A stretch of 11,781 nt of DNA, from positions 1-11,781 of the forward strand of contig WAOU01000054.1 in NCBI GenBank assembly GCA_015521095.1, in the 5' to 3' direction. Both the position numbers and the translations under genes were made by a program. Source of the stretch: Desulfurococcales archaeon. Lineage in GTDB: Archaea > Thermoproteota > Thermoprotei_A > Sulfolobales > Acidilobaceae. Below are positions 1 through 5,672 of the stretch, in pieces. The notes beneath the pieces were generated by a model. It saw nothing but the letters and a program-made list of their open reading frames with translations, ran no database searches and was not told where the DNA came from. Each line of letters begins with the position of its first letter. The first letter of the stretch is position 1.

Positions 1-1820
1 GGTGTTATGAAATACTGGGTCATAGTATAAGGCAACTTAATAAATGGGAGATTCGAGAACTCTGTAACCCCAGAGCTCCCATATATCTCGAAGAGATAAA
101 ATGGGTGATTGCTCGTCGAAGAAGTTATTGTTATAGTTAATAGGCCATACGGCTTGACAAAGAAGTCTATTAGTTCACCTCTACCGACGGTAATATTGCA
201 GTTCAACGTGACGTATTCATAGGTTGGACCAGGATTTCCTGGTAGTGTATTTTGGCAGTATCCGATTCCTGCCAGGTCTACGGAGAATAATCCTCCATAG
301 TATCCTGGTGGTATTTTTACCACGTAGGTAAACGGGAGTGTTATATCTTCGTAATATGATGGTATTGATTCCACTATAGCGATGTCTGTTGGTGTCCCAG
401 TATATAATGTGATATTTCCCTCACTATTGCCGGGAGGAATGATAAGCCTAACAGGATATTGACTAGCCGTACTGCTACATGGTTCATAGGCACAATCGTA
501 GACCTGGTACTTTAGCGAACCTATAATTTCATCATTTATATACTGGTCGAAGTCATCAAGTTTAACTTTTACCATTATTTTAAGCGATACTGTCCATTCA
601 TTATTGTTGTTACTCGCTAAAGCTATTTTTAATGGTATTTCTCCTGGAGATAGAAGTGGGAACTCGTAGGGACTGTTCTGTGGAGGTGTAAAGATAATTA
701 TACCGTATTCTCCGTAGCCAAATACTGACCACAGGGTTTTTGGTTTTGTCTGTTGGTATTCTGTTCCTGGATAAAGCGTTATATTGAGGCCAGCCACTCC
801 ATATGCGTCTGGGTCGTTTATTTTCCCATAAACCATGATGATTATCTTCGTTATTGATATATCTTGGTTACTTATCTCGGTGTAATTAGGAGAGTTAATT
901 TTTAAAGTATAGGTCCTTTCTTCTCCAGGCGATAGCTGGAATAACACGTCTTGCGGAATGCTCCATCCACCTGAGACAATTACTTCTTTGGGCGTCGTCA
1001 CCATGAGGATATACTTTGAGCTAGGTTCTCCCCCGCCTCCTCCGTCTGGAAGTATGTTTCTAGGCGGCCCATAATTGGAGGATACATCACTGTCTATTAT
1101 TCCGGGCTTGGACTTGAATAATTCTTTTAGTGCATTCGGTGAAACCACAATATCGTTATTTTTCATACTGGCTTCTAGTATCCAAGGCACACCCTGACCA
1201 TTAAGTTCTCCTGCTATACCATCGGACTCCGCGTATAGCTTCGCCGTGGTCCCACACATCTCTCTTATCTGGGGAGAATCAATTGCTACTAGTATCGGAT
1301 AGGATTTTTGTGTTTCGCCTGTTTTAACCCATATCCAATACCATTCTTTGGCCCCTCGTGCTTGGGGTGGTACATTCTCTAAAGGATTAGTGTATGTTGG
1401 TTCACTGCCCGGCATTTGTACTAGTAGGATCGCTTTCTCTGATATCTTTTCGGGGACATGTCTTACTACATATGTCCTGTACTGTTCCTCATATACTATC
1501 TTGTCTCCGTCCGAGAAGATGAAAGGCAAGTTATCCCAATGACCATTAATATAAGCTAGGATACATATGTTAGATGGGTTCTTACCAACTAAAAAAGGTA
1601 GGTCTGACACGTTTATTCTTATTGTCCTCCCACTGACGTATAACTGGTAATCTGTTGCGTTAGGATATCGTTGCTTGATGACTTCGATTAACTGTGACTC
1701 TGTCGATACTTCTATCTGACTGCTCTTAGTAACGGGCGTATATTCCATATAGTAGAATAGTCCTAGAACTATGATAATTAGAAAAATTATTATCCTAGCA
1801 TTATACATGCCTATACCCAT
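1..1820 (-). CDS. Large membrane-anchored extracytoplasmic protein, C-terminus outside window
   Basis: An open frame of 606 codons without a stop runs from an ATG at 1820 off the left edge, so the C-terminus is missing. A short basic N-terminus (through Arg9) precedes one hydrophobic helix at about residues 10-24, which suggests a signal anchor with the rest outside the cell. Residues about 30-257 form a first domain. A Gly5 linker (PDGGGGGEPSS, near residues 258-268) follows, and the remainder is rich in beta-forming residues, aromatics, Pro and N-x-S/T sequons, as in Ig-like or other beta-sandwich surface domains. I do not recognise the family. A second in-frame ATG is codon 5 (1808). Neither start has a good ribosome binding site; an AT-rich stretch about 20-30 nt upstream would fit a leaderless transcript. 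The 131-residue membrane protein gene lies upstream on the same strand, about 100 nt away. The reading frame is confident; the function is unknown. Confidence 0.85.
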   Translation of the reverse strand, partial: MGIGMYNARIIIFLIIIVLGLFYYMEYTPVTKSSQIEVSTESQLIEVIKQRYPNATDYQLYVSGRTIRINVSDLPFLVGKNPSNICILAYINGHWDNLPFIFSDGDKIVYEEQYRTYVVRHVPEKISEKAILLVQMPGSEPTYTNPLENVPPQARGAKEWYWIWVKTGETQKSYPILVAIDSPQIREMCGTTAKLYAESDGIAGELNGQGVPWILEASMKNNDIVVSPNALKELFKSKPGIIDSDVSSNYGPPRNILPDGGGGGEPSSKYILMVTTPKEVIVSGGWSIPQDVLFQLSPGEERTYTLKINSPNYTEISNQDISITKIIIMVYGKINDPDAYGVAGLNITLYPGTEYQQTKPKTLWSVFGYGEYGIIIFTPPQNSPYEFPLLSPGEIPLKIALASNNNNEWTVSLKIMVKVKLDDFDQYINDEIIGSLKYQVYDCAYEPCSSTASQYPVRLIIPPGNSEGNITLYTGTPTDIAIVESIPSYYEDITLPFTYVVKIPPGYYGGLFSVDLAGIGYCQNTLPGNPGPTYEYVTLNCNITVGRGELIDFFVKPYGLLTITITSSTSNHPFYLFEIYGSSGVTEFSNLPFIKLPYTMTQYFIT

Positions 1821-1886
1821 ATATTAAGGTTTAGAGCGTAATTTAGTTTTATCTTTTTTTATCATCATTTCCTAGTTAATGGTAGG

Positions 1887-1899
1887 AAAAATTAAAATT
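1887..1899 (-). terminator. Possible oligo-T terminator after the 131-aa membrane protein gene
   Basis: Read on the minus strand, about 25-35 nt after the stop at 1923 there is a T-rich run (TTTTAATTTTT). Archaeal RNA polymerase often terminates at such runs without a hairpin. The same AT-rich stretch could instead hold promoter elements for the large gene that starts at 1820. Confidence 0.35.
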
Positions 1900-1922
1900 G
1901 GAAATATCTCGGCCTTCTCACA

Positions 1923-2318
1923 CTATGGCGGCAAGGCATTTATGAACGCTACAAGCCATATAGCGAACAGTATTATTAGGCCTATGATGACTCCTTTAAC
2001 ACTACATGCTCTCTCTACATAGCCTGATGGTTTAATTCTACTGTTTAGACCTAAAACCTCTGCTATTCCTACTCCTATAAGGAACTCGAACGTATCTCCT
2101 CCCAAATCCCAAGACCAATCCGCTAGAGTATGTTCTGGGAATACTATGGTCTTGGCAGCCGTGGTTATTACTTGATAGAAAAGGTAAGCCCAGAATACTC
2201 TTTTGTGGCAACCAAGGACCGCGAAAGCTACTGCTGCGAGTACATGTATAATGCTGGCTAGGTTATCCAAGACTATAAATTCGATTAATGTACGACTATA
2301 CCATTCCGGCCAAATCAT
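1923..2318 (-). CDS. Small multi-pass membrane protein, unknown family
   Basis: This 131-residue protein is strongly hydrophobic. Likely membrane segments are near residues 16-34, 40-58, 74-92 (weaker) and 107-127, with basic patches (HKR near 38-40; Lys/Arg near 94-103) between them. I do not recognise the family and assign no function. The ATG at 2318 is preceded by a tandem GGAGCT-type ribosome binding site (AGGAGCT occurs twice, the closer copy about 4-5 nt away), which supports this start. A TATA-like element lies about 50 nt upstream of the ATG. The gene is followed about 100 nt later, on the same strand, by the large envelope protein gene; the two could share a transcript, but the gap holds T-runs. 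The WSWDLGGDTFEFL segment with its acidic residues is the most distinctive stretch. Confidence 0.75.
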   Translation of the reverse strand: MIWPEWYSRTLIEFIVLDNLASIIHVLAAVAFAVLGCHKRVFWAYLFYQVITTAAKTIVFPEHTLADWSWDLGGDTFEFLIGVGIAEVLGLNSRIKPSGYVERACSVKGVIIGLIILFAIWLVAFINALPP

Positions 2319-2364
2319 TTTTCAGCTCCTAGCTCCTATGATTTAGTATCTACAGATTAGGTTT

Positions 2365-2374
2365 CGATAAATAT
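2365..2374 (-). promoter_or_regulatory. TATA-like promoter element for the 131-aa membrane protein gene
   Basis: On the minus strand the sequence reads ATATTTATCG, centred about 50 nt upstream of the ATG at 2318. A start of transcription about 25 nt downstream (near 2344) would give a leader of about 25 nt that contains the tandem AGGAGCT ribosome binding site. Assigned from spacing and composition only. Confidence 0.4.
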
Positions 2375-2522
2375 TTCTGTATGCAAAACACTTCGATTTC
2401 ATACTCATAATTATAACGAGTAAAGCGAAAACTTCTTCAAATATATAGACTAATCACCAAAATATACTGGCACAATTAGCTATTGTAGAACGTACATTCA
2501 TATCATTTTATGTATATAATTC

Positions 2523-2529
2523 TTTATAA
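2523..2529 (+). promoter_or_regulatory. Candidate TATA box for the Thr-rich surface protein gene
   Basis: TTTATAA lies upstream of the inverted repeat; a second TATA-like motif (AATATTATA) is at about 2541-2549. Either would start transcription near 2550-2573 and put the whole or nearly whole hairpin in the 5' leader of the gene at 2677. No good TATA box lies between the hairpin and the ATG. Weaker motifs inside the hairpin (around 2594-2600 and 2618-2623) cannot be ruled out. Confidence 0.3.
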
Positions 2530-2566
2530 CCCACTTTACAAATATTATAGTTGAATAGGATAAAAC

Positions 2567-2645
2567 CTAGAAGCCGGAAAGGAGATTTCTGAAGTATATT
2601 CCCCATAGTAATTACCCATATACTGTCTCCTATTCCGGCTTCTAG
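2567..2645. repeat. Long near-perfect inverted repeat (extended hairpin)
   Basis: The left arm at 2567-2585 (CTAGAAGCCGGAAAGGAGA) matches the reverse complement of the right arm at 2626-2645 along its whole length, apart from one extra base in the right arm. Inside these arms a second 7-bp pair follows (AGTATAT at 2593-2599 with ATATACT at 2618-2624), closing an 18-nt loop. The result is a roughly 79-nt rod-like hairpin with one asymmetric internal loop. It ends about 30 nt before the ATG of the Thr-rich surface protein gene. It could be a structured mRNA leader, a small RNA, a protein-binding site or a tiny terminal-inverted-repeat element. No clear target-site duplication is seen in the flanks, and no other copy is visible in the window. 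Confidence 0.8.
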
Positions 2646-2676
2646 AAAGATACGCCGTGTCTGGACATGGTGAAAT

Positions 2677-3675
2677 ATGTTGGACCCGAAATTACTCGCA
2701 ATCATCGCAGTAATAGTTGTTGGAGGAATAGCAGCCGCAATATTTATCGGGGGAGGGGGAGAAACCACACCGTCTAATGAAACCACTGGGCAAGACACGA
2801 CAACCACTGCATCTACCACTACAGTCCAAGGCGGAGAAGAAACAAGTACAACTGCAGACCTAGAGGGGACATGGCAGGGTACCTACACTAGTTCATATGG
2901 ACCTGGGACATGGCAGTGGGTGATTAAAGAGACTAGCCCGGGACATTATGAAGGATGCTTGATGACTAGTGGTCCCTACGAAACCACAGACTGGCTACCA
3001 ATGACAGTAACAGTAGAAGGGAATGAGATAACACTAGGATCGGTCGGACTAGTACAAGTAGTCTTCACCGGAACAGTCAGCGGTGACTCAGCACAAGGAG
3101 ACTGGCACATTATGGGAGGAAGCGATCAAGGAACATGGCAAGGATCCAAAGTAAACTCCGATAATACTCTACCCTGCCTAAACGAGGAACAAACAAGCAC
3201 AACAACCTCTTCTATGGAGACTACAACTACCACACAGGAATACACAACAACCACAGAGACAACTACAACGACCTTTAACGGCAACCTTGGCTGTTGGCCT
3301 CCTCCAAGCGACGTAATTGTAGACGCATATACCTCGCTCAATCTCGCCCTAGCAGAAATATACGGAGCAGATAACCTATCATGCATATCAGTTAGCGGCA
3401 GCGGCACACTAACATACCTCTACGTAGTATCGATCGAAGGATTCAATCCAAACACCTATCAGCAGGATCTTAACAATCTCATGACAGCTATGAACTCGCA
3501 TGGCTGGATAGATCTAGCAGGATATAACCCTATGCCGTACGTAGCCGGCATCACAGGAAACTATATTAGCGGAAATTATGTCATCAACGTAACAATGGCC
3601 TTCTACATTACCCAGTCACCGGCAACAGTACAGATAGCTCTAACAGCTTCGATACCGACCACTACGAGTCCCTAG
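2677..3675 (+). CDS. Anchored two-domain Thr-rich surface protein
   Basis: This 332-residue protein has a hydrophobic N-terminal segment (about residues 6-24) after a short MLDPK head, then a Gly4 and a Thr/Ser-rich linker (about 29-60), as in many crenarchaeal membrane-anchored extracellular proteins. The first globular domain (about 62-160) has a repeated GTWQ motif (three copies) and alternating beta-type strands, resembling a small beta-barrel. A second Thr-rich linker (about 172-198) leads to a C-terminal domain (about 203-325) that I do not recognise, and the protein ends in TTTSP. The Thr-rich linkers are likely O-glycosylated (inference). A GGTGA ribosome binding site at 2669-2673 supports the ATG. 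The gene has its own strand, is preceded by the long inverted repeat, and converges on the flavin-reductase gene 20 nt away. The function is unknown; ligand binding or a cell-surface role is possible. Confidence 0.85.
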   Translation: MLDPKLLAIIAVIVVGGIAAAIFIGGGGETTPSNETTGQDTTTTASTTTVQGGEETSTTADLEGTWQGTYTSSYGPGTWQWVIKETSPGHYEGCLMTSGPYETTDWLPMTVTVEGNEITLGSVGLVQVVFTGTVSGDSAQGDWHIMGGSDQGTWQGSKVNSDNTLPCLNEEQTSTTTSSMETTTTTQEYTTTTETTTTTFNGNLGCWPPPSDVIVDAYTSLNLALAEIYGADNLSCISVSGSGTLTYLYVVSIEGFNPNTYQQDLNNLMTAMNSHGWIDLAGYNPMPYVAGITGNYISGNYVINVTMAFYITQSPATVQIALTASIPTTTSP

Positions 3676-3691
3676 GCCATTTTCCAAACAA

Positions 3692-3710
3692 TTTTTTAAT
3701 CACGTTTTTT
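3692..3710 (+). terminator. Oligo-T terminator after the Thr-rich surface protein gene
   Basis: Two runs of six T (3692-3697 and 3705-3710) begin 16 nt after the stop codon, typical of archaeal intrinsic termination. They overlap the last codons and stop (3696) of the convergent flavin-reductase gene. Confidence 0.5.
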
Positions 3711-4262
3711 CTGGGCTCTCACCCATCTTCCAACCATATAGAAGTTTCTTCCCGCTCCATGAAGAAGTATGTTAGTCTTTCTGAAATCCCAGCCCCACCG
3801 CGTATACAAATCCATGTCAAGATATACTCCTAACACCTCGAACACGTATAGCTTGACCTCTCCAATATCCACCGAGTTATAGACTCTAGTTTCTACACTC
3901 GCAATTGCGTCTCTCCATCTTGGAACACTTATCCTTGCCGAATCCTCAAGAGTAATGTTGAATTCCTTAACCTTGTCTACTTCTCTACCACTGACAGTAC
4001 CAAGAGAATATACTATGTCAAGGTGCTGGATCGATGGAATATTTATCGTGGCCTCGGGATGATACTCGAGACATGTATAAGTATATGACTCTCTGTCTAT
4101 AGCTACGGCGACAGTCGGCGGCTCTTCGGATACAGGCATGTTCCAAGACGCCGGCATGATGTTTACTCTGCCATTCGGGCACTTGGTCATGAGCAGGATG
4201 GTGGGCCTGGGATGAAGCGTATAGTAGAACCTGTAACCCTGTGGAAGAGGAGTAAGCCCCAT
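3696..4262 (-). CDS. Flavin-reductase-like FMN-binding protein (flavoredoxin-like)
   Basis: The 188-residue protein fits the flavin reductase-like (DIM6/NTAB, flavoredoxin) split-barrel family. Recognisable parts are the early RPTILLMTKC strand (about 19-28), NIMPASW (34-40, the segment near the flavin in this family), PPTVAVAID (48-56) and the TYTCLEYHPEATINIPS stretch (61-77) that usually follows. Length is normal for the family. Members bind FMN and act as NAD(P)H:flavin oxidoreductases or electron carriers; the exact partner cannot be told here. It starts 17 nt after the PH-SHOCT gene stop, with AAGGGGG just upstream as a ribosome binding site, so the two are very likely co-transcribed. 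Its 3' end converges with the surface-protein gene. Family assignment is fairly sure; the reaction is not. Confidence 0.85.
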   Translation of the reverse strand: MGLTPLPQGYRFYYTLHPRPTILLMTKCPNGRVNIMPASWNMPVSEEPPTVAVAIDRESYTYTCLEYHPEATINIPSIQHLDIVYSLGTVSGREVDKVKEFNITLEDSARISVPRWRDAIASVETRVYNSVDIGEVKLYVFEVLGVYLDMDLYTRWGWDFRKTNILLHGAGRNFYMVGRWVRAQKKRD

Positions 4263-4279
4263 TGGACCCGGGCCCCCTT

Positions 4280-4879
4280 CTATTCTTCCTCGAGCCCCAT
4301 TTCTTTTAGGAGCTTCTCCCGTAGGCGTCTGTATTCTTCCTGTGATATGACTCCCTCGTCTAGTAGTTTTTTGAGTTTGAGGAGCTCCTCGTAGGGATCC
4401 TGCTTCTTTACCGGAGCAGGGGCCTGAACCGGTCTCACAGCGGGGACTCCTCTCACTACTGATTCCTTCGGCTTGACTAATGTGAATTCTTCTTTTGTTA
4501 GGCTCTTCTTCTTAGTCATAGTGGGCGGCTCTACTGCTATATTTGATATAGCCTGTTTAATGGCCTCCATTACTTTTACTCCTTGATCCTTCTTCATCCA
4601 TCCTATCTTTACTATCTCACCTGTCTCTAGCTCAATCTGGAAATCTGTCGAGGCAATTCCCTTAACAAAATACACTCTTTCTACTTTCTCGTAGGGGATA
4701 CTCATCATATCGTATCTACCGAGTATTTTCTCATCAAAATAGATGATTCTTCGATCAGTCACGACAAGCCATTTGGGTTTCTCCAGACTAGGCATCTTTT
4801 TCGTGTAGAATAGGACGTTCTCGCCGGGTTCAAGGTTTTCTCTTAGTTTCTTAGGAAGTTTTTCTATATCCTGTGGCAA
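4280..4879 (-). CDS. Bacterial-PH-like domain protein with C-terminal SHOCT domain
   Basis: This 199-residue soluble protein has two parts. Residues about 12-112 read as a bacterial PH-type domain: the stretch from GENVLFYTKK through WLVVTDRRIIYFD to IPYEKVERVYFVKG and the following strand-helix matches the YokE-like PH pattern. A basic, Pro-rich linker (about 113-160) leads to a SHOCT motif (about 161-191; DPYEELLKLKKLLDEGVIS then QEEYRRLREKLL), a short helix pair thought to promote oligomerisation. No membrane segment is present. The start is TTG at 4879; it is supported by GAGGGTGA 7 nt upstream, and no ATG lies in frame nearby upstream. It is the first gene of a unit with the flavin-reductase-like gene. 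The role is unknown; a scaffold or membrane-associated regulator is possible. Confidence 0.85.
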   Translation of the reverse strand: MPQDIEKLPKKLRENLEPGENVLFYTKKMPSLEKPKWLVVTDRRIIYFDEKILGRYDMMSIPYEKVERVYFVKGIASTDFQIELETGEIVKIGWMKKDQGVKVMEAIKQAISNIAVEPPTMTKKKSLTKEEFTLVKPKESVVRGVPAVRPVQAPAPVKKQDPYEELLKLKKLLDEGVISQEEYRRLREKLLKEMGLEEE

Positions 4880-4886
4880 TATAATG

Positions 4887-4894
4887 TCACCCTC
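4887..4894 (-). promoter_or_regulatory. Ribosome binding site deciding the TTG start of the PH-SHOCT gene
   Basis: On the minus strand GAGGGTGA stands 7 nt before the TTG at 4879. It pairs well with the archaeal 16S 3' tail (GGTGA core), so the rare start codon is credible. Confidence 0.7.
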
Positions 4895-4904
4895 TAGACT
4901 AATA

Positions 4905-4920
4905 CTAGGTAGATACCTAG
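4905..4920. promoter_or_regulatory. Perfect palindrome, candidate operator of the PH-SHOCT/flavin-reductase unit
   Basis: CTAGGTA-GA-TACCTAG is a 7+2+7 base inverted repeat without mismatch. It lies between the TATA-like box (4923-4929) and the expected transcription start (near 4900), where archaeal repressors commonly bind to block polymerase. The regulator is not encoded recognisably nearby. Confidence 0.5.
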
Positions 4921-4922
4921 AA

Positions 4923-4929
4923 CTTATAG
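4923..4929 (-). promoter_or_regulatory. TATA-like box of the PH-SHOCT/flavin-reductase unit
   Basis: On the minus strand the sequence reads CTATAAG. Transcription starting about 25 nt downstream (near 4900) would leave a leader of about 20 nt that just includes the GAGGGTGA ribosome binding site. Confidence 0.45.
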
Positions 4930-4988
4930 TTTACCGATAGGATACACTGAGTATGTATTAGAGGGAATATTATCTGACTAGAGATCAC

Positions 4989-4994
4989 TTTATA
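4989..4994 (+). promoter_or_regulatory. TATA box of the interrupted methyltransferase gene
   Basis: TTTATA begins 23 nt before the ATG at 5012. With normal archaeal spacing the transcript would start at or beside the ATG, giving a leaderless mRNA. That agrees with the lack of a good ribosome binding site there. Confidence 0.5.
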
Positions 4995-5011
4995 CATAGT
5001 AAGGGAACCTA

Positions 5012-5584
5012 ATGATGAAATGCAACCATTGGTTAATAATAATTTCCTTATTGGTGGGATTCACGGTCATAGCTGGAATTGGCTGGGTCTCATCTATAGT
5101 ACTCATAGGCGATCTGCCATATGTACCGTATTTAGCTCCTATAACAGTGTGCATGACTGTCGCAGGATTAGTTGTAATACGGGACTCTATAGTCCTCCAA
5201 GGAGGAAGCAATCGCTTCTTTTGTGGAGGAAAACACGCTCTAATTAACTTTCTCCGTTGACGTCCCCGTCCTCCAAAAACATTGTATTTTGAAGGCCCAT
5301 ACGGTGTAGCTAGGCACCCTGTATATTCGGCTAGTATCACTATATACCTGGGTATAGGACTTGTCCTGCCCTGGATGCTATTAAGTTTTTGGATCCTACT
5401 ATTATGGATATATGTTGCAACAATAGTTGAAGAATACCATCTAAAGTTGAACCCGGCTTATCAGGAGTATACACTGCATACACCTAGACTCTCTATAATA
5501 GGAGTACTACTGTATGGCTGTAAAAAGATAGTTCACAAAAAGAACACAGGAAGGTTCCTGTTATCATGGAAAGAAGGATACTAA
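5012..5584 (+). pseudogene. ICMT/PEMT-type membrane methyltransferase, split by an in-frame TGA
   Basis: One frame runs from ATG 5012 to a stop at 5584 (191 codons including the last stop), broken only by TGA at 5258-5260. The first part (82 residues) has two membrane segments (about 7-30 and 38-60). Right after the TGA come RPRPPKTLYFEGPYGVARHP and VYSAS, then two hydrophobic helices and EEYHLKLNPAYQEY. This is the conserved C-terminal core of isoprenylcysteine O-methyltransferase/phospholipid N-methyltransferase-like SAM enzymes, with the PP...GPY...RHPVY motif and the EE pair intact. The TGA falls in the loop just before this core. The only start for the second half is TTG at 5282, without a ribosome binding site and without the preceding helices. 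No sign of selenocysteine machinery is in the window. A recent nonsense mutation (from CGA, GGA or TGG) or a sequence error is the simplest reading. The substrate is unknown. Confidence 0.75.
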
Positions 5585-5672
5585 ATGATCAATTTATATT
5601 AATAAAAGTTGACACCGAGAAACCTATTCTTAACGCTGTATGAATATCATTGCATTCCTTAATCTCATGTAT

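Larger units (their letters stand above)
2319..2676. other. 358-base AT-rich intergenic region between divergent genes
   Basis: No convincing gene is present. A minus-strand frame at 2508-2819 overlaps the well-supported plus-strand gene and has no recognisable protein character. The region contains the promoter of the 131-aa membrane protein gene (around 2365-2374, minus), AT-rich TATA-like motifs on the plus strand (around 2523-2549), and the long inverted repeat at 2567-2645. No tRNA-like or C/D-box-like structure was seen. Confidence 0.6.

Noticed and set aside
1861..1869. ATGATGAT on the minus strand as a C box of a C/D-box guide RNA
   Set aside because: No matching CTGA D box at suitable distance and no second box pair; lies in a plain AT-rich intergenic stretch.
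2567..2645. Inverted repeat as a rho-independent terminator of bacterial type
   Set aside because: No gene on either strand ends just before it, no T-run follows the stem, and archaeal termination does not usually use such hairpins.
2508..2819. Minus-strand frame of 103 codons over the hairpin and the start of the Thr-rich protein gene
   Set aside because: It overlaps the well-supported plus-strand gene; its N-terminal half is the antisense of Thr/Gly-rich codons, and no family character is visible.
3126..3407. Minus-strand frame of 93 codons rich in Val
   Set aside because: Antisense shadow of the Thr-rich linker (ACA/ACC read backwards gives Val-rich peptides).
5020..5247. Second plus-strand frame (75 codons) over the first half of the methyltransferase
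   Set aside because: The alternative frame has no membrane pattern, whereas the frame from 5012 does and is in register with the methyltransferase core; a frameshift explanation is not needed.
5258..5260. TGA as a selenocysteine codon
   Set aside because: No SECIS-like element was recognised, the family is not known as a selenoprotein family, and crenarchaea generally lack the selenocysteine system.
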